Positions 36,123 through 45,054 of a DNA stretch of 64,000 nucleotides are shown here, in pieces (the first letter of the stretch is position 1; each line of letters opens with the position of its first letter). Source of the stretch: Bacteroidetes bacterium 43-16. Lineage in GTDB: Bacteria; Bacteroidota; Bacteroidia; Chitinophagales; Chitinophagaceae. The notes under the pieces were generated by a model, which saw only the letters and a program-made list of their open reading frames with translations, did not search any database and had not been told where the DNA came from. The translations under genes were made by a program, and so were the position numbers. The stretch covers positions 132,196 through 196,195 of the forward strand of contig MKTB01000002.1 in assembly GCA_001897525.1 (NCBI GenBank). Reading direction: 5' to 3'.

Positions 36123-36368
36123 TTATGCTTCCCGGCCCGGCTGCAACTTTTCTTTAAAGCTCTCCGCAAATATTTTCTGATCGGCTTTTACCTGTTCAAT
36201 ATTGGTAGGCAGGATGTAATGGGCCAGCTCTTTACCTGCTTCATCTAAAAAGATCACCAATTGTTCTTCATCTTTGTTTACCATTTCTTCAAACATAGAC
36301 CACATGGATACATCACGGTTACCGATCAATTCAAAGAAAGCTTTTGCCTGGATTTCTATCGTTTTCAT
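36123..36368 (-). CDS. small acidic protein of unknown function
   Basis: 81 residues, soluble and acidic, mostly helical in pattern (EMVNKDEEQLVIFLDEAGKEL). It has no signal peptide or TM segment. It lies 14 bp after the barrel-like gene stop and 43 bp before the chosen nrtR start. The competing long nrtR frame overlaps it, one reason for rejecting that start. I do not recognise a family. Confidence 0.65.
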   Translation of the reverse strand: MKTIEIQAKAFFELIGNRDVSMWSMFEEMVNKDEEQLVIFLDEAGKELAHYILPTNIEQVKADQKIFAESFKEKLQPGREA

Positions 36369-36382
36369 GCTGCAATATTACT

Positions 36383-36955
36383 TTATTCCCGGACACGGGA
36401 CCTGAAATTGAAATCAAAAAATTTAAGATCGAAGGGCACATTCAGGTTGATGTAGACGACCCCGTTATCTTTCAGGTTTTTGCTCATGGCTTTGCCGTTC
36501 TGGTTCAGGCCGAATTGCCCTTCAAACATCACATTGATATAATGAAGTCCTACCCCGATCTTAGGGGTCGCATACACATATGATTTCTGAAAATCGGTGC
36601 TATACTGCAAGCCTGCTCCAAGCCTGATCACCAGCATGGCATGGGCAATCACATCTGCTTTGGCCGTCATCTGCCCTTTGGGCTGAAACCTGTTATTGGG
36701 AATAAAACCTACTGTACCGGAATATAAAAGTCCGGCAATACCTCCGGGACTACCGCTGTGTACGGCACGGGTATAGCCCACATCCATCCCGAAACGATTG
36801 AGCACGGTATTTACGGTGAACAGGTTTTCATAGGCAATGGAAGTATTATTTTTCTTCTGGGCCAATGCCTTCTCCGGCCCGGAAACACCGATCAACAGGC
36901 TGCAAAGCAGGACTATTGCTGTCTTCCATTTATTTGTTCTTCCTGATGAACTCAT
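36383..36955 (-). CDS. secreted, probably outer-membrane barrel protein
   Basis: 190 residues. The signal peptide ends near residue 33 (LLCSLLIGVSGPEKALAQ). The mature part has beta-strand-like segments (AGLLYSGTVGFIPNN, IGVGLHYINVMFEGQFGLN, YINLNVPFDLKFFDFNFRSRV) and ends in an aromatic-rich strand. No known family is recognised. It overlaps the hydrolase gene by 26 bp, so both share a transcript. Confidence 0.72.
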   Translation of the reverse strand: MSSSGRTNKWKTAIVLLCSLLIGVSGPEKALAQKKNNTSIAYENLFTVNTVLNRFGMDVGYTRAVHSGSPGGIAGLLYSGTVGFIPNNRFQPKGQMTAKADVIAHAMLVIRLGAGLQYSTDFQKSYVYATPKIGVGLHYINVMFEGQFGLNQNGKAMSKNLKDNGVVYINLNVPFDLKFFDFNFRSRVRE

Positions 36956-37751
36956 CTATATATTTATTATAAAGACTCCCGGTGAGCCCGTTTTCGGAAA
37001 GTTTATAAAAGCCTTGCAAATGTCCGCCGTCGAAGTCTACTATTTCAAAGGAGTCTCTTACCGCCGGTTTCAGGCGGCAGATATTGTCTTTACTGCCGTT
37101 AAATATTAAGCCTTTTCCCGGGCTAAGCATTGCCACATATGGATCATACGCCGCATCATTCATGGGCGCTTTTAGTGATTTATGCTTGGACTTATTAATG
37201 GTGTTCAGGGCATGATCGATAGAATTGACAAAGCCATCGTAAACAAAAAGCTGTTGCTCCAGGCTATCGGTACCCATAAAGACGGTAGTTATAATGGTGC
37301 CCATGGATAGGCCCATGAAGACATATTGACGGCCGGGATTTTGCTTTTTATAAAAATTATAGACGGCCCTCAGGTCATCTACATATTCATCATGAAAGAG
37401 CAAATTGGTATCAGTGGCAAAGCTGCTGCTACCGCCAAAACCCCTGTAATCATACATGGCTACATCATAGCCCAGGTCATACAAGGTAGCACCGTTCAGG
37501 ATGAAATTGCCCATATTACCATAATCCCCGTTAGAGATAATGACGGTGATATTTTTACGGTTGATCACGGGTTGCAGGTACCAGGAATTCAGGCTGGTGA
37601 CAGAGTCGGCTTTGATCTTATATTCTTTATAGTTCAGGTTCAGGCTTTCGGGTGTTTGCTCATAAGTAGTTTTGGGCTTTAGTGCAAATGCCTGCTGGAG
37701 ATTAAAAATGAACAATACCGTTAAAAGAATCCTCAATATACTATGCATCAC
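36930..37751 (-). CDS. secreted alpha/beta-hydrolase
   Basis: 273 residues with a signal peptide (LRILLTVLFIFNLQQAFA). The alpha/beta-hydrolase fold is marked by DYRGFGGSS (oxyanion/early strand), the nucleophile elbow GLSMGT near residue 145, an acid near GSKDN and a late His in DGGHLQGFY. The substrate is unknown. It is the last chromosomal-looking gene before the element at about 37.9 kb. Confidence 0.85.
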   Translation of the reverse strand: MMHSILRILLTVLFIFNLQQAFALKPKTTYEQTPESLNLNYKEYKIKADSVTSLNSWYLQPVINRKNITVIISNGDYGNMGNFILNGATLYDLGYDVAMYDYRGFGGSSSFATDTNLLFHDEYVDDLRAVYNFYKKQNPGRQYVFMGLSMGTIITTVFMGTDSLEQQLFVYDGFVNSIDHALNTINKSKHKSLKAPMNDAAYDPYVAMLSPGKGLIFNGSKDNICRLKPAVRDSFEIVDFDGGHLQGFYKLSENGLTGSLYNKYIDEFIRKNK

Positions 37752-38144
37752 GCTGTTTTTTTCAGCCCTAAGTTACGGAAATCCCGGCAATAGACTTAAA
37801 GCACATACAGGCTTAGCAATTTTTTAAATAAAAAAGTTAGAAAAGCTAAATATAGCTTATAATGAGTAGTTTACGAGGCGGGAAATCATTGTCGGTAACG
37901 ATTTAGTAATGGTGCTTATTGCATTCATTTTCTTTCGATTTCCTTGTAAATCAGTAGCAAATATAAAAAAAATATGGGTCGGTTCGACCCTTTTTTATAT
38001 CTTTTTATATAGGCTCCGTAATAGCGTTTTTATACGTATTTAGAAAAAATTTTACCTGACTTCGGCATATCTCATGGGATTAATTCACAGTTAAGGGTAA
38101 CATTTGTATTTGGATAAATACAGCCTGATAAAACGAGTGTAGCT
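37752..38144. other. gene-free junction between chromosome and conjugative element
   Basis: 393 AT-rich bases with no supported gene. Holds a short hairpin with T-run (37976-37996) and the 11-mer TTTACGAGGCG (37870-37880), which recurs at 52164. The gene content changes from chromosomal to CTnDOT-like across it, so the left end of the element is probably here. No tRNA and no clear att core could be identified. Confidence 0.5.
37976..37996 (+). terminator. possible terminator hairpin
   Basis: GGGTCG-GTT-CGACCC followed by six T. The stem is short (6 bp) but GC-rich, and an A-rich run lies 5' of it. No plus-strand gene is seen immediately upstream, so what it terminates is unclear; it may insulate rteC from outside transcription. 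Confidence 0.5.
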
Positions 38145-38993
38145 ATGAGACATCCCTTACAAACCATCGTTGCCGAAATTCAAAGGCAGGAAAGAAAATT
38201 ATCTGCCGAAGCGTCCAGCTTTATTGATGAGGCTTATAGAATGACTATCTATCTTCAGGAATTATTGCGTGCCGTGAAAGAAGACGTGTTGAAAGAGGGC
38301 TTTGCCAGTAAAGCCGAAGAAGTCCATTTTTTCAAATTGATTAAGCCGAACATTCTCGGCAAATTGATTTACTATAACAAAGTGTACCGGATTGAAACGG
38401 CTTGCCCCGCAGATAACGGGAATTTGCATCAATGCTATTTTGCTTTACAACTCCGGGAGTTAAAACAAGAATATAAAGAGCATATCTGCAATTCAGATTT
38501 TTACAGGTACTACCGTTCCGGCAGAACCGACCGGGACGAAAATTATTATACGCTGGGCAATATCAATTACTATGAGGGATTAAACAGCTTTGTTTTTGAA
38601 ATTGACCCGCAATTCTCAACCTACTTTGATTATAAGGTGGCAAAAATCTTAGCCAATGAATTAATCTATAACTACCTCACCACAAAATTAAGCCCGGAAC
38701 AAAGCCCCGATGTGCTATTGCAGAATGGCGATACAAAAGATATTTTTTGGACACAATCAAAGAACGCCCTTATCGAATTGATTTATGCGCTTCATGCCGC
38801 CGATGCGCTTTCACACGGCAAATTGGGTATTCGCAAAATCAGTATGGTATTTCAAATCCTGTTCCGTGTTTCGCTTAGCGATATTCATAACAGTTTCCAC
38901 CGAATGAAGACCCGTGCAGGTTCACGGACTTTGTTTTTAGACCAACTGAAATACAGCTTAGAAGAATACATGGACAAGGAAGATACTGCGTAA
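38145..38993 (+). CDS. rteC: RteC-type regulator of element excision
   Basis: 282 residues matching the RteC domain family along its length (SFIDEAYRMTIYLQELL, FFKLIKPNILGKLIYYNKVYRIE, FYRYYRSGRTDRDENYY, FDYKVAKILANELIYNYL, FWTQSKNALIELIYALHAADAL). In CTnDOT RteC activates the excision operon promoter. Here that operon begins 262 bp downstream on the same strand, so the same role is likely. A second, diverged RteC lies at 51255-52082. Confidence 0.88.
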   Translation: MRHPLQTIVAEIQRQERKLSAEASSFIDEAYRMTIYLQELLRAVKEDVLKEGFASKAEEVHFFKLIKPNILGKLIYYNKVYRIETACPADNGNLHQCYFALQLRELKQEYKEHICNSDFYRYYRSGRTDRDENYYTLGNINYYEGLNSFVFEIDPQFSTYFDYKVAKILANELIYNYLTTKLSPEQSPDVLLQNGDTKDIFWTQSKNALIELIYALHAADALSHGKLGIRKISMVFQILFRVSLSDIHNSFHRMKTRAGSRTLFLDQLKYSLEEYMDKEDTA

Positions 38994-39255
38994 TCTTCTT
39001 TTTTATTTTAAGGAATAAAGGACGGCATTGATGGTGCTGTCCTTTATTTTGCCCGTTTGCCTATATGTGTATATAGGCAAATCCGTTGGTCGGCACTCTT
39101 AGTTCATACTGTAAAAAGCAAGAAATCCCTATACAGCAATACTTTACATCAATTGCAAAAAAACAAAAAAAACTGCCTTTTTGATAGACACGTATCGGAA
39201 GACAGCCCCAGCCAAACGCTCCAATTTTGTACAGTGAACATTAAGCAACTGTGCA
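38994..39255. other. presumed excision-operon promoter region
   Basis: 262 AT-rich bases between rteC and the first excisionase-like gene. By analogy with CTnDOT this should carry the RteC-activated promoter. I could not find a clear TAnnTTTG box or a convincing RteC inverted repeat by eye. An overlapping ORF (39057-39311) is judged spurious. Confidence 0.4.
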
Positions 39256-39606
39256 ATGAATATTATAACCATAGAAGAAGAAGCATGGAGGTCGCTCAAC
39301 GAGCGTATTAAATCCATTAGCGAGTTTATTCTGAAATCAGAAAACACCAGCTATGATAGTCTTTGGCTCAATAACCATGAAGTCTGTCAGTACCTCCACA
39401 TCAGCGAAAAAACACTTTGGCGTATGCGTTCCAAAGGCGAAATAGCCTACTCCAAAATGTACGGGCAGTATTACTATACCATAGGAGCCATAAAAAATAT
39501 GCTCAATGCCCATGCTGTGCAAACCAGCGAGGAATACATACAGGAGCTTATGGCAAGGGGTAAAAGCTATATCGAAAAAGGAAGAACAATAAAATCCGGC
39601 AAATAA
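39256..39606 (+). CDS. excisionase-like HTH protein (Xis2c position)
   Basis: 116 residues with a MerR-like/excisionase HTH in the middle: LWLNNHEVCQYLHISEKTLWRMRSKGEIAYSKMYGQYYYTIGAIKNML. The position directly after rteC and before a second similar protein matches xis2c of CTnDOT, a recombination directionality factor. It has no other domain. The gap to the next gene is 15 bp. Confidence 0.85.
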   Translation: MNIITIEEEAWRSLNERIKSISEFILKSENTSYDSLWLNNHEVCQYLHISEKTLWRMRSKGEIAYSKMYGQYYYTIGAIKNMLNAHAVQTSEEYIQELMARGKSYIEKGRTIKSGK

Positions 39607-39621
39607 TTAAAACGTACTGCT

Positions 39622-39930
39622 ATGAACATAGATAGAATGGAATTTTTTGCATGGATGGAGCGAATTATGGAACGCTTTGATGTTCTGAAACAACACATCA
39701 TAGATATACAAAAGCAACGCAATACCATAGACGGCGAAGAACTGCTGGACAACCAAGACCTGTTACAAATGCTGAAAATCAGCCACCGCTCCTTGCAGCG
39801 TTACCGTTCGTCTGGCAAGCTGCCGTACTACACCATTAGCGGAAAGCTGTATTACAAGCTATCGGATGTACACCAATTCATCAGGGATAGTTTCAATGTT
39901 CCCCTGCAACGCACAAAGGACAACGGGTGA
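39622..39930 (+). CDS. excisionase-like HTH protein (Xis2d position)
   Basis: 102 residues with the same HTH type: LLDNQDLLQMLKISHRSLQRYRSSGKLPYYTISGKLYYKLSDVHQFI. A helical N-terminus precedes it. It is paralogous to the upstream protein and corresponds in order to xis2d of CTnDOT. Probably binds the element end together with the integrase, which is not in this window. Confidence 0.85.
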   Translation: MNIDRMEFFAWMERIMERFDVLKQHIIDIQKQRNTIDGEELLDNQDLLQMLKISHRSLQRYRSSGKLPYYTISGKLYYKLSDVHQFIRDSFNVPLQRTKDNG

Positions 39931-39948
39931 CAAATAGTGCCACCTAAA

Positions 39949-39974
39949 GACAGGTACGGCGTAGCCGTACCCTG
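39949..39974 (+). promoter_or_regulatory. GC-rich hairpin between xis2d-like and orf3-like genes
   Basis: GGTACGGC (39953-39960), loop GTA, GCCGTACC (39964-39971) is a perfect 8-bp stem. It can be lengthened outward by ACAG/CTGT with one bulged base. No T-run follows, so it is not a normal terminator. It may be an mRNA processing or stability element inside the excision operon. Confidence 0.5.
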
Positions 39975-40016
39975 TTCAATTACTTTCGGACGATAACAAT
40001 TTAAAATATCAATATT

Positions 40017-41504
40017 ATGAGCGAGCAGACAATAGAACAGCCTCAACAAGAGCAGCAGCAAAAACCACAGCAATCCCCTGAACAGCTTTCAGATGTTTTG
40101 CTGGTCATGGATAAGGAAAAAAAGACTATTCAAGCGGTTACAGGTATTGACGAAAATGGCGAATTAAAAACCGTTGATGCCAATAAAAAGAACCAAAGCG
40201 AATTTATGCGGGTAGATAAGAGCGGAGATTTTTTCTCCAACTTCTTCTCCAACTTTTGGCGACAGCTCAAAGACCCCACCCGTTTTTCATTTTTCAAAGT
40301 TCCTGAACAGGAAGCCGTTGAAACAGCCCAAAAAATGCAGCAACAAATAAACGCCCCTACCAAAGAGGGCGAGGCAGTTATGGCTAAACATGAAGTGAAA
40401 GAGCCAAAGGAAGTGCAGCAAGAAAACAAAAAAGATATGGAAACTACACAAGCAACACAGACAACGCAGGCAACCCCTGAAACAAACGACCATCGTTTTA
40501 AGGCAGATGATATTGATTGGAAAACACTGGCACAAATTGGGATAACCAAAGAGCGGCTTGAAAAAGACGGCACATTGGATATGCTGTTGAAAGGCTATAA
40601 AACCAATAAGGTATATCCCATAGGTATCAATTTTGGTTCTGCCGTAATTCGTTCGGAGGCAAGGTTGGGGCTTCAAAACGGAGAAAACGGCAAGCCTGTA
40701 TTTGTAATGTATGGCGTTCGCCACGAGCCGAACCTGCATACTCCTTTTTTCGGTCATGAATTTACCAAAGAGGACAAAGACAATTTGCTCAAAACCGGGA
40801 ACATGGGGCGTGTGGTAGAGTTGACCTATCCCAAGACCGGAGAAAAAATACCGTCCATTATCAGCATTGATAAACTGACAAAGGAAGTTATTGCCTTACG
40901 GCAGGATTGGATAAAAGTGCCTGACGATATTGGAGGTGTAAAACTCACCGCGGAGCAAAAGCAAGTCTTATATGAGGGCAAAGCCATTTACTTAGAGGGT
41001 ATGGTTTCGCAGAAAGGCAAAACGTTCAGCAGCGATATTCAATATAATGCTGACAAGCGTTTTCCCGAATACCTTTTTGAAAGGGGTGCAAATTACAAAC
41101 AGACCCAAAGCCAGCAGCAAGCGCAATCACAGGAAAATCCCAAATTATTCAGAGGTAAAGAATTTAACGATGAGCAATACAAAAAGCTCACAGAGGGCAA
41201 GACCATTTATGTTTCTGATTTCATAGACGGGAAAGGACAGCCTTACAAGGGCTATGTTACGCTGAATGCCGAAACAGGCAAGTTTGATTTCAGTTTTAGA
41301 AACCCGGATAAATTAAAAGACAAGATTGTTCCCGCAGAAACCCATAAAACGCAGGTTGCCGTCAATTCAGAGGGTAAAACCAATGAGGCTACCAAAAATA
41401 TCAATGAGCCTTTAAAACCCCAACAAACTGCTCCTGTGAACAAACAGCAGCAGGAAAAGCAGGAGCCGCCAAAGCCAGCTAAATCAAAAGGAATGAAAAT
41501 GTAA
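40017..41504 (+). CDS. DUF4099/DUF3945-type element protein (Orf3 position)
   Basis: 495 residues. The N-terminus is Gln-rich. A segment around 160-200 (DIDWKTLAQIGITKERLEKDG) has the DUF4099 pattern. Repeated blocks of the form LT-x2-QK-x5-GK-x-IYLEGMVS...G-x2-F and YKKLTEGKTIYVSDFIDGKGQPYKG are DUF3945-like. The C-terminus is low-complexity and basic. It occupies the orf3 position of the CTnDOT excision operon, where its role is unclear. It lies 17 bp before the topoisomerase. Confidence 0.82.
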   Translation: MSEQTIEQPQQEQQQKPQQSPEQLSDVLLVMDKEKKTIQAVTGIDENGELKTVDANKKNQSEFMRVDKSGDFFSNFFSNFWRQLKDPTRFSFFKVPEQEAVETAQKMQQQINAPTKEGEAVMAKHEVKEPKEVQQENKKDMETTQATQTTQATPETNDHRFKADDIDWKTLAQIGITKERLEKDGTLDMLLKGYKTNKVYPIGINFGSAVIRSEARLGLQNGENGKPVFVMYGVRHEPNLHTPFFGHEFTKEDKDNLLKTGNMGRVVELTYPKTGEKIPSIISIDKLTKEVIALRQDWIKVPDDIGGVKLTAEQKQVLYEGKAIYLEGMVSQKGKTFSSDIQYNADKRFPEYLFERGANYKQTQSQQQAQSQENPKLFRGKEFNDEQYKKLTEGKTIYVSDFIDGKGQPYKGYVTLNAETGKFDFSFRNPDKLKDKIVPAETHKTQVAVNSEGKTNEATKNINEPLKPQQTAPVNKQQQEKQEPPKPAKSKGMKM

Positions 41505-41521
41505 TTTCTAAAGGATAAGAT

Positions 41522-43603
41522 ATGAAAGCAATTATAGCAGAAAAACCAAGCGTAGCCCGTGAAATAGCCTCCCTGTTGGGAGCCACCGAAAAAAAGGATG
41601 GCTACGTAACAGGCAATGGCTATCAGGTTACGTGGGCATTCGGGCATTTGGTCGGTTTGGCAATGCCGGAAGATTATGGGTTTTCGGGTTTCCAAAAGGA
41701 AGCCCTGCCCATATTGCCCAACCCTTTTTTATTGACGGTACGCAAAGTGCGAAAAGAAAAAGCCTATGTTCCCGATAGTGGAGCGGTAAAGCAGTTGAAA
41801 ATTATTGAACAGGTTATCGGGCGTTGCGATAGCATTATTGTTGCTACCGATGCGGGACGTGAGGGTGAACTCATCTTCAGGTATATTTATGAATACCTGA
41901 AATGCAGCAAACCTTTTCAGCGTTTATGGATAAGTTCATTGACTGAAAAAGCCATCAGGCAAGGTTTTGATAATCTAAAACCCGGAGGTGATTTCGATGG
42001 GCTGTACCGTGCCGGGCAAGCACGAAGCCAAGCCGATTGGCTCGTAGGCATCAATGCTTCACAGGCATTGAGCATTGCAGGGCGTGGTTTGTTTTCGCTG
42101 GGGCGTGTGCAAACGCCTACACTCGCACTCATCTGTAAACGATATTTGGAGAACAAAAATTTTGCTGTCAAAAAATATTGGCAGATACAGTTGGAACACC
42201 GAAAGGAATTTACAGACTTCAAAAGCCTTTCAAAAACCAAATGGGACGATAAGAAATTAGCAGACGACACGCTTAAATCTATTGAACGCACCGGGGTCGC
42301 AACTGTTACAACCGTAGAAACCAAAACAGTTACCGAACAACCGCCATTACTTTTTGACCTGACGGGCTTGCAAAAGGAAGCAAACAAAAGGCTCTTTTTA
42401 ACCGCCGAAGAAACGCTGAACATATCCCAAACCCTGTACGAAAAGAAACTCATCACCTATCCACGTACCGGGAGCAAATACATACCCGAAGATGTTTGGG
42501 CGGAAATACCCGCTTTGGTAAGGTCACTGGAAGCAAGAACTTCCTGTAAAGAAGCAGTAGGGAAATTGAAATGGGGTCGTTTTAACAAGCGGATTGTGAA
42601 CGATGTAAAAGTAACAGACCATCACGGTTTGCTCATCACCGAAACCATCCCCTCTGCATTACCCTCAAACGAAGAAGCTGTCTATGATATGATTGCACTG
42701 CGCTTGCTGGAAGCCTTATCGCAAGCCAGCACCAAAGAAATAACAGACGTTACATTACAGGCATTGCATTATGATTTTGCAATGAAAGGCAGCAAAATTA
42801 TAGAAGCGGGCTGGCGTGGCATCAAAAGAAATTTTAGTGATGAAGAAAGCGAACCAGTGCAGGAATTACCGGAATTAAAATCGGGCGATGAACTTAAAAT
42901 CAAGAGTGCTGAAGTGCTGGAGAAAAAGACCAAGCCACCTGTACTTTACACGGAAGCAGATTTGTTGTCTGCAATGGAAAATGCCGGAAAGGAAATAGCG
43001 AACGAAGATGAACGTAAAGCCCTGCAAGGTATCGGTATTGGTACACCAGCCACAAGAGCCGCCATTATAGAAACCCTTTTTAAAAGGGAATATATCAGGC
43101 GGGATAAAAAATCACTTGTTCCCACCGAAAAGGGATTGCAGGTATATGAAGTCGTAAAGGATAAGCGAATTGCCGATGTTGCCATGACCGCTGAATGGGA
43201 AATGGCTTTGCAAAAGATTGAGAATAACGAAGCAGATGCTATGGACTTCCATCAATCAATGAAAACCTATACATCTTCTGTTACGCAGGAAATTTTAGGC
43301 ATAACTATCGAAAGTCAAAATCACCCAGACCTAACCTGTCCCAAATGTGGAACCCATAAACTGCTCATTCGGGATAAGGTTGTGAAATGTCCCAATGAGG
43401 CTTGCAACTGGCTTCAGTTTCGCAATGTGTGCGGTGTACAATTGAGCGTTGCCGACATAGAAAACCTTGTAACCAAAAGAAAGACCAATCTTCTCAAAGG
43501 AATGAAAAGTAAAGCGGGTAAAAAATTCGATGCTTTTATCATCCTGAAAGATAATTGCGAAAGCTCTTTTGAATTTGCCAACACCACAAGCAAAAAGAAA
43601 TGA
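41522..43603 (+). CDS. topB: type IA DNA topoisomerase (TopB; Exc position)
   Basis: 693 residues. The TOPRIM domain shows IAEKPSVAREIAS at the start and VATDAGREGELIFRYIY near 110. The catalytic tyrosine is Y313 in ITYPRTGSKY. A C-terminal Zn-ribbon-like segment (CPKCG...KCPNEAC) lies near 603-624. The CTnDOT Exc protein is a topoisomerase III needed for excision in the donor, and gene order here agrees. Its stop overlaps the next start by 4 bp. Confidence 0.93.
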   Translation: MKAIIAEKPSVAREIASLLGATEKKDGYVTGNGYQVTWAFGHLVGLAMPEDYGFSGFQKEALPILPNPFLLTVRKVRKEKAYVPDSGAVKQLKIIEQVIGRCDSIIVATDAGREGELIFRYIYEYLKCSKPFQRLWISSLTEKAIRQGFDNLKPGGDFDGLYRAGQARSQADWLVGINASQALSIAGRGLFSLGRVQTPTLALICKRYLENKNFAVKKYWQIQLEHRKEFTDFKSLSKTKWDDKKLADDTLKSIERTGVATVTTVETKTVTEQPPLLFDLTGLQKEANKRLFLTAEETLNISQTLYEKKLITYPRTGSKYIPEDVWAEIPALVRSLEARTSCKEAVGKLKWGRFNKRIVNDVKVTDHHGLLITETIPSALPSNEEAVYDMIALRLLEALSQASTKEITDVTLQALHYDFAMKGSKIIEAGWRGIKRNFSDEESEPVQELPELKSGDELKIKSAEVLEKKTKPPVLYTEADLLSAMENAGKEIANEDERKALQGIGIGTPATRAAIIETLFKREYIRRDKKSLVPTEKGLQVYEVVKDKRIADVAMTAEWEMALQKIENNEADAMDFHQSMKTYTSSVTQEILGITIESQNHPDLTCPKCGTHKLLIRDKVVKCPNEACNWLQFRNVCGVQLSVADIENLVTKRKTNLLKGMKSKAGKKFDAFIILKDNCESSFEFANTTSKKK

Positions 43604-44481
43604 ACAACAATGCTATCATAAATCGAAAGGATATAGAAAGCCTTATTTACACAGTACGGGACAAACAGGTTATGTTGGACAGCGACCTTGCAACCCTGTA
43701 CCAGGTTGAAACAAAAAATCTTAACAAAGCCGTAAAAAGAAACATAGAGCGGTTTCCCCAATCGTTCTGCTTCCAATTAACCGAAAAAGAAGCTGAAAAC
43801 TTGAGGTTCCAACTTGGAACCTCAAGTTTGAATTACGGCGGCAGGCGTTACCTGCCTTATGTTTTTTGCGAGCAAGGGGTCGCTATGCTGTCCGCTGTTT
43901 TGCGCAGCGAAATAGCTGTAACGGTCAGCATTGAGATTATGAACGCCTTTGTGGAAATGCGGAAGTTGTTAATCGGCAATGCCGCATTGTTCTCCCGGAT
44001 GGATAAAGTGGAACTCAAACAAATTGAAGCAGACGGAAAATTTGAGGAAATATTTAAAGCACTGGAAAGCGGTAAGCTACACAGCGAAAAAGGTATTTTC
44101 TACGACGGGCAGATATTCGATGCCTATGTCTTTGTCGCTGATATTATTAGAAGTGCCCAAAGGTCAATTGTGCTTATTGACAATTATGTGGACGATACGG
44201 TGCTTACGCTACTCGGAAAGCGTGGACAAACCGTATCTGCCACTATCTATACCAAAAGCATCAGCAATCAGTTGCAACTCGATTTGCAGCGTTACAACAG
44301 CCAATACCCACCCATCACTATTCATACTTTTGTTCATGCGCATGACCGTTTCCTCATTATTGACGGCACAGAATTATATCACATTGGCGCATCTTTAAAA
44401 GATTTGGGTAAAAAATGGTTTGCATTTTCTAAGATGAACGCAGAAACAAGCAAAATGCTTAGTTTCCTGAACGCCATTTAA
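43600..44481 (+). CDS. ORF6N-domain protein
   Basis: 293 residues. The N-terminal ORF6N domain is clear: VMLDSDLATLYQVETKNLNKAVKRNIERFP...FCFQLTEKE and YVFCEQGVAMLSAVLRSE. This domain is found in phage and mobile-element regulators and binds DNA or partners. The C-terminal half (160-293) looks like a separate fold related to the PLD-like tail seen in some ORF6N proteins (DNYVDDTVL, HDRFLIIDGTELYHIGASLKDLGKKWFAF, with an H-x-R-F-L-I-I-D pattern). It overlaps topB by 4 bp, so it was added to the excision operon. Confidence 0.85.
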   Translation: MNNNAIINRKDIESLIYTVRDKQVMLDSDLATLYQVETKNLNKAVKRNIERFPQSFCFQLTEKEAENLRFQLGTSSLNYGGRRYLPYVFCEQGVAMLSAVLRSEIAVTVSIEIMNAFVEMRKLLIGNAALFSRMDKVELKQIEADGKFEEIFKALESGKLHSEKGIFYDGQIFDAYVFVADIIRSAQRSIVLIDNYVDDTVLTLLGKRGQTVSATIYTKSISNQLQLDLQRYNSQYPPITIHTFVHAHDRFLIIDGTELYHIGASLKDLGKKWFAFSKMNAETSKMLSFLNAI

Positions 44482-44619
44482 GTATATCCTTCCAACCTAT
44501 ATAGCAGACCGTTACCCGGTCAATAACTGCCACTAAAAGCCAACTGCTACCGCTTTTGACGTGGCAGTTTATTGCCATAATACTTTAGCTACTCATTGAA
44601 AATTTTAAACAAAATCAAT

Positions 44620-45054
44620 ATGAGTACACAGCAAAAAGACCTCTCTTATTTCTCGTTAAGGTTACAGGAATTATTAAATACCAGCTTCCCCGAAAAAGCA
44701 CATGACCAAAGATTTATCGAGCAACGTTCCAAATGGGCGGCAAACGCCTACGAGGGTGCATTTAGTTCGGGAAACTCCACAGAGCAATGCAACCGTATCG
44801 CAGATTACATACTGTTTGAGGGACTTCACTATTCCAAATTCGACACTGTTTTTCAAGTGGTTTGCAATGAGTTTAACAGCATCATGCTGGACGAAGAACT
44901 CCGCCCGTTCGCATTAAAGATGCTGCCAATCTGCGAACCCGTATTTGCCAAATATGTGCTAACGGATGACTTTGCTTACACCACCGACCACGACCTGCTC
45001 TATACAGAAATCACGGGAACCATAGCAATTCATATCGAGGACTATGGCATTTAA
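44620..45054 (+). CDS. DUF1896-family element protein
   Basis: 144 residues from the ATG at 44620 (an upstream frame to 44596 is not needed). It matches the DUF1896 pattern common in Bacteroidota conjugative elements: [60 protein letters not shown]. Function unknown. It overlaps the methylase-helicase start by 11 bp, suggesting coupling between the two. Confidence 0.82.
   Translation: MSTQQKDLSYFSLRLQELLNTSFPEKAHDQRFIEQRSKWAANAYEGAFSSGNSTEQCNRIADYILFEGLHYSKFDTVFQVVCNEFNSIMLDEELRPFALKMLPICEPVFAKYVLTDDFAYTTDHDLLYTEITGTIAIHIEDYGI

Noticed and set aside
36080-36169. 30-codon N-terminal extension of NrtR
   Set aside because: It would run through the operator/-7 box and overlap the small acidic-protein gene; homology starts at MRPVQ.
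37976-37990. GGTTCGA-like sequence resembling a tRNA T-arm, possible att site in a tRNA 3' end
   Set aside because: The pairing expected for a T-stem around GTTCGA is not there, and no acceptor stem, anticodon arm or CCA-side context is found; the sequence fits a short hairpin with a T-run better.
39057-39311. 84-codon ORF between rteC and the first excisionase-like gene
   Set aside because: Composition is non-coding-like, it overlaps the HTH gene in another frame, and the region is expected to be the excision promoter.
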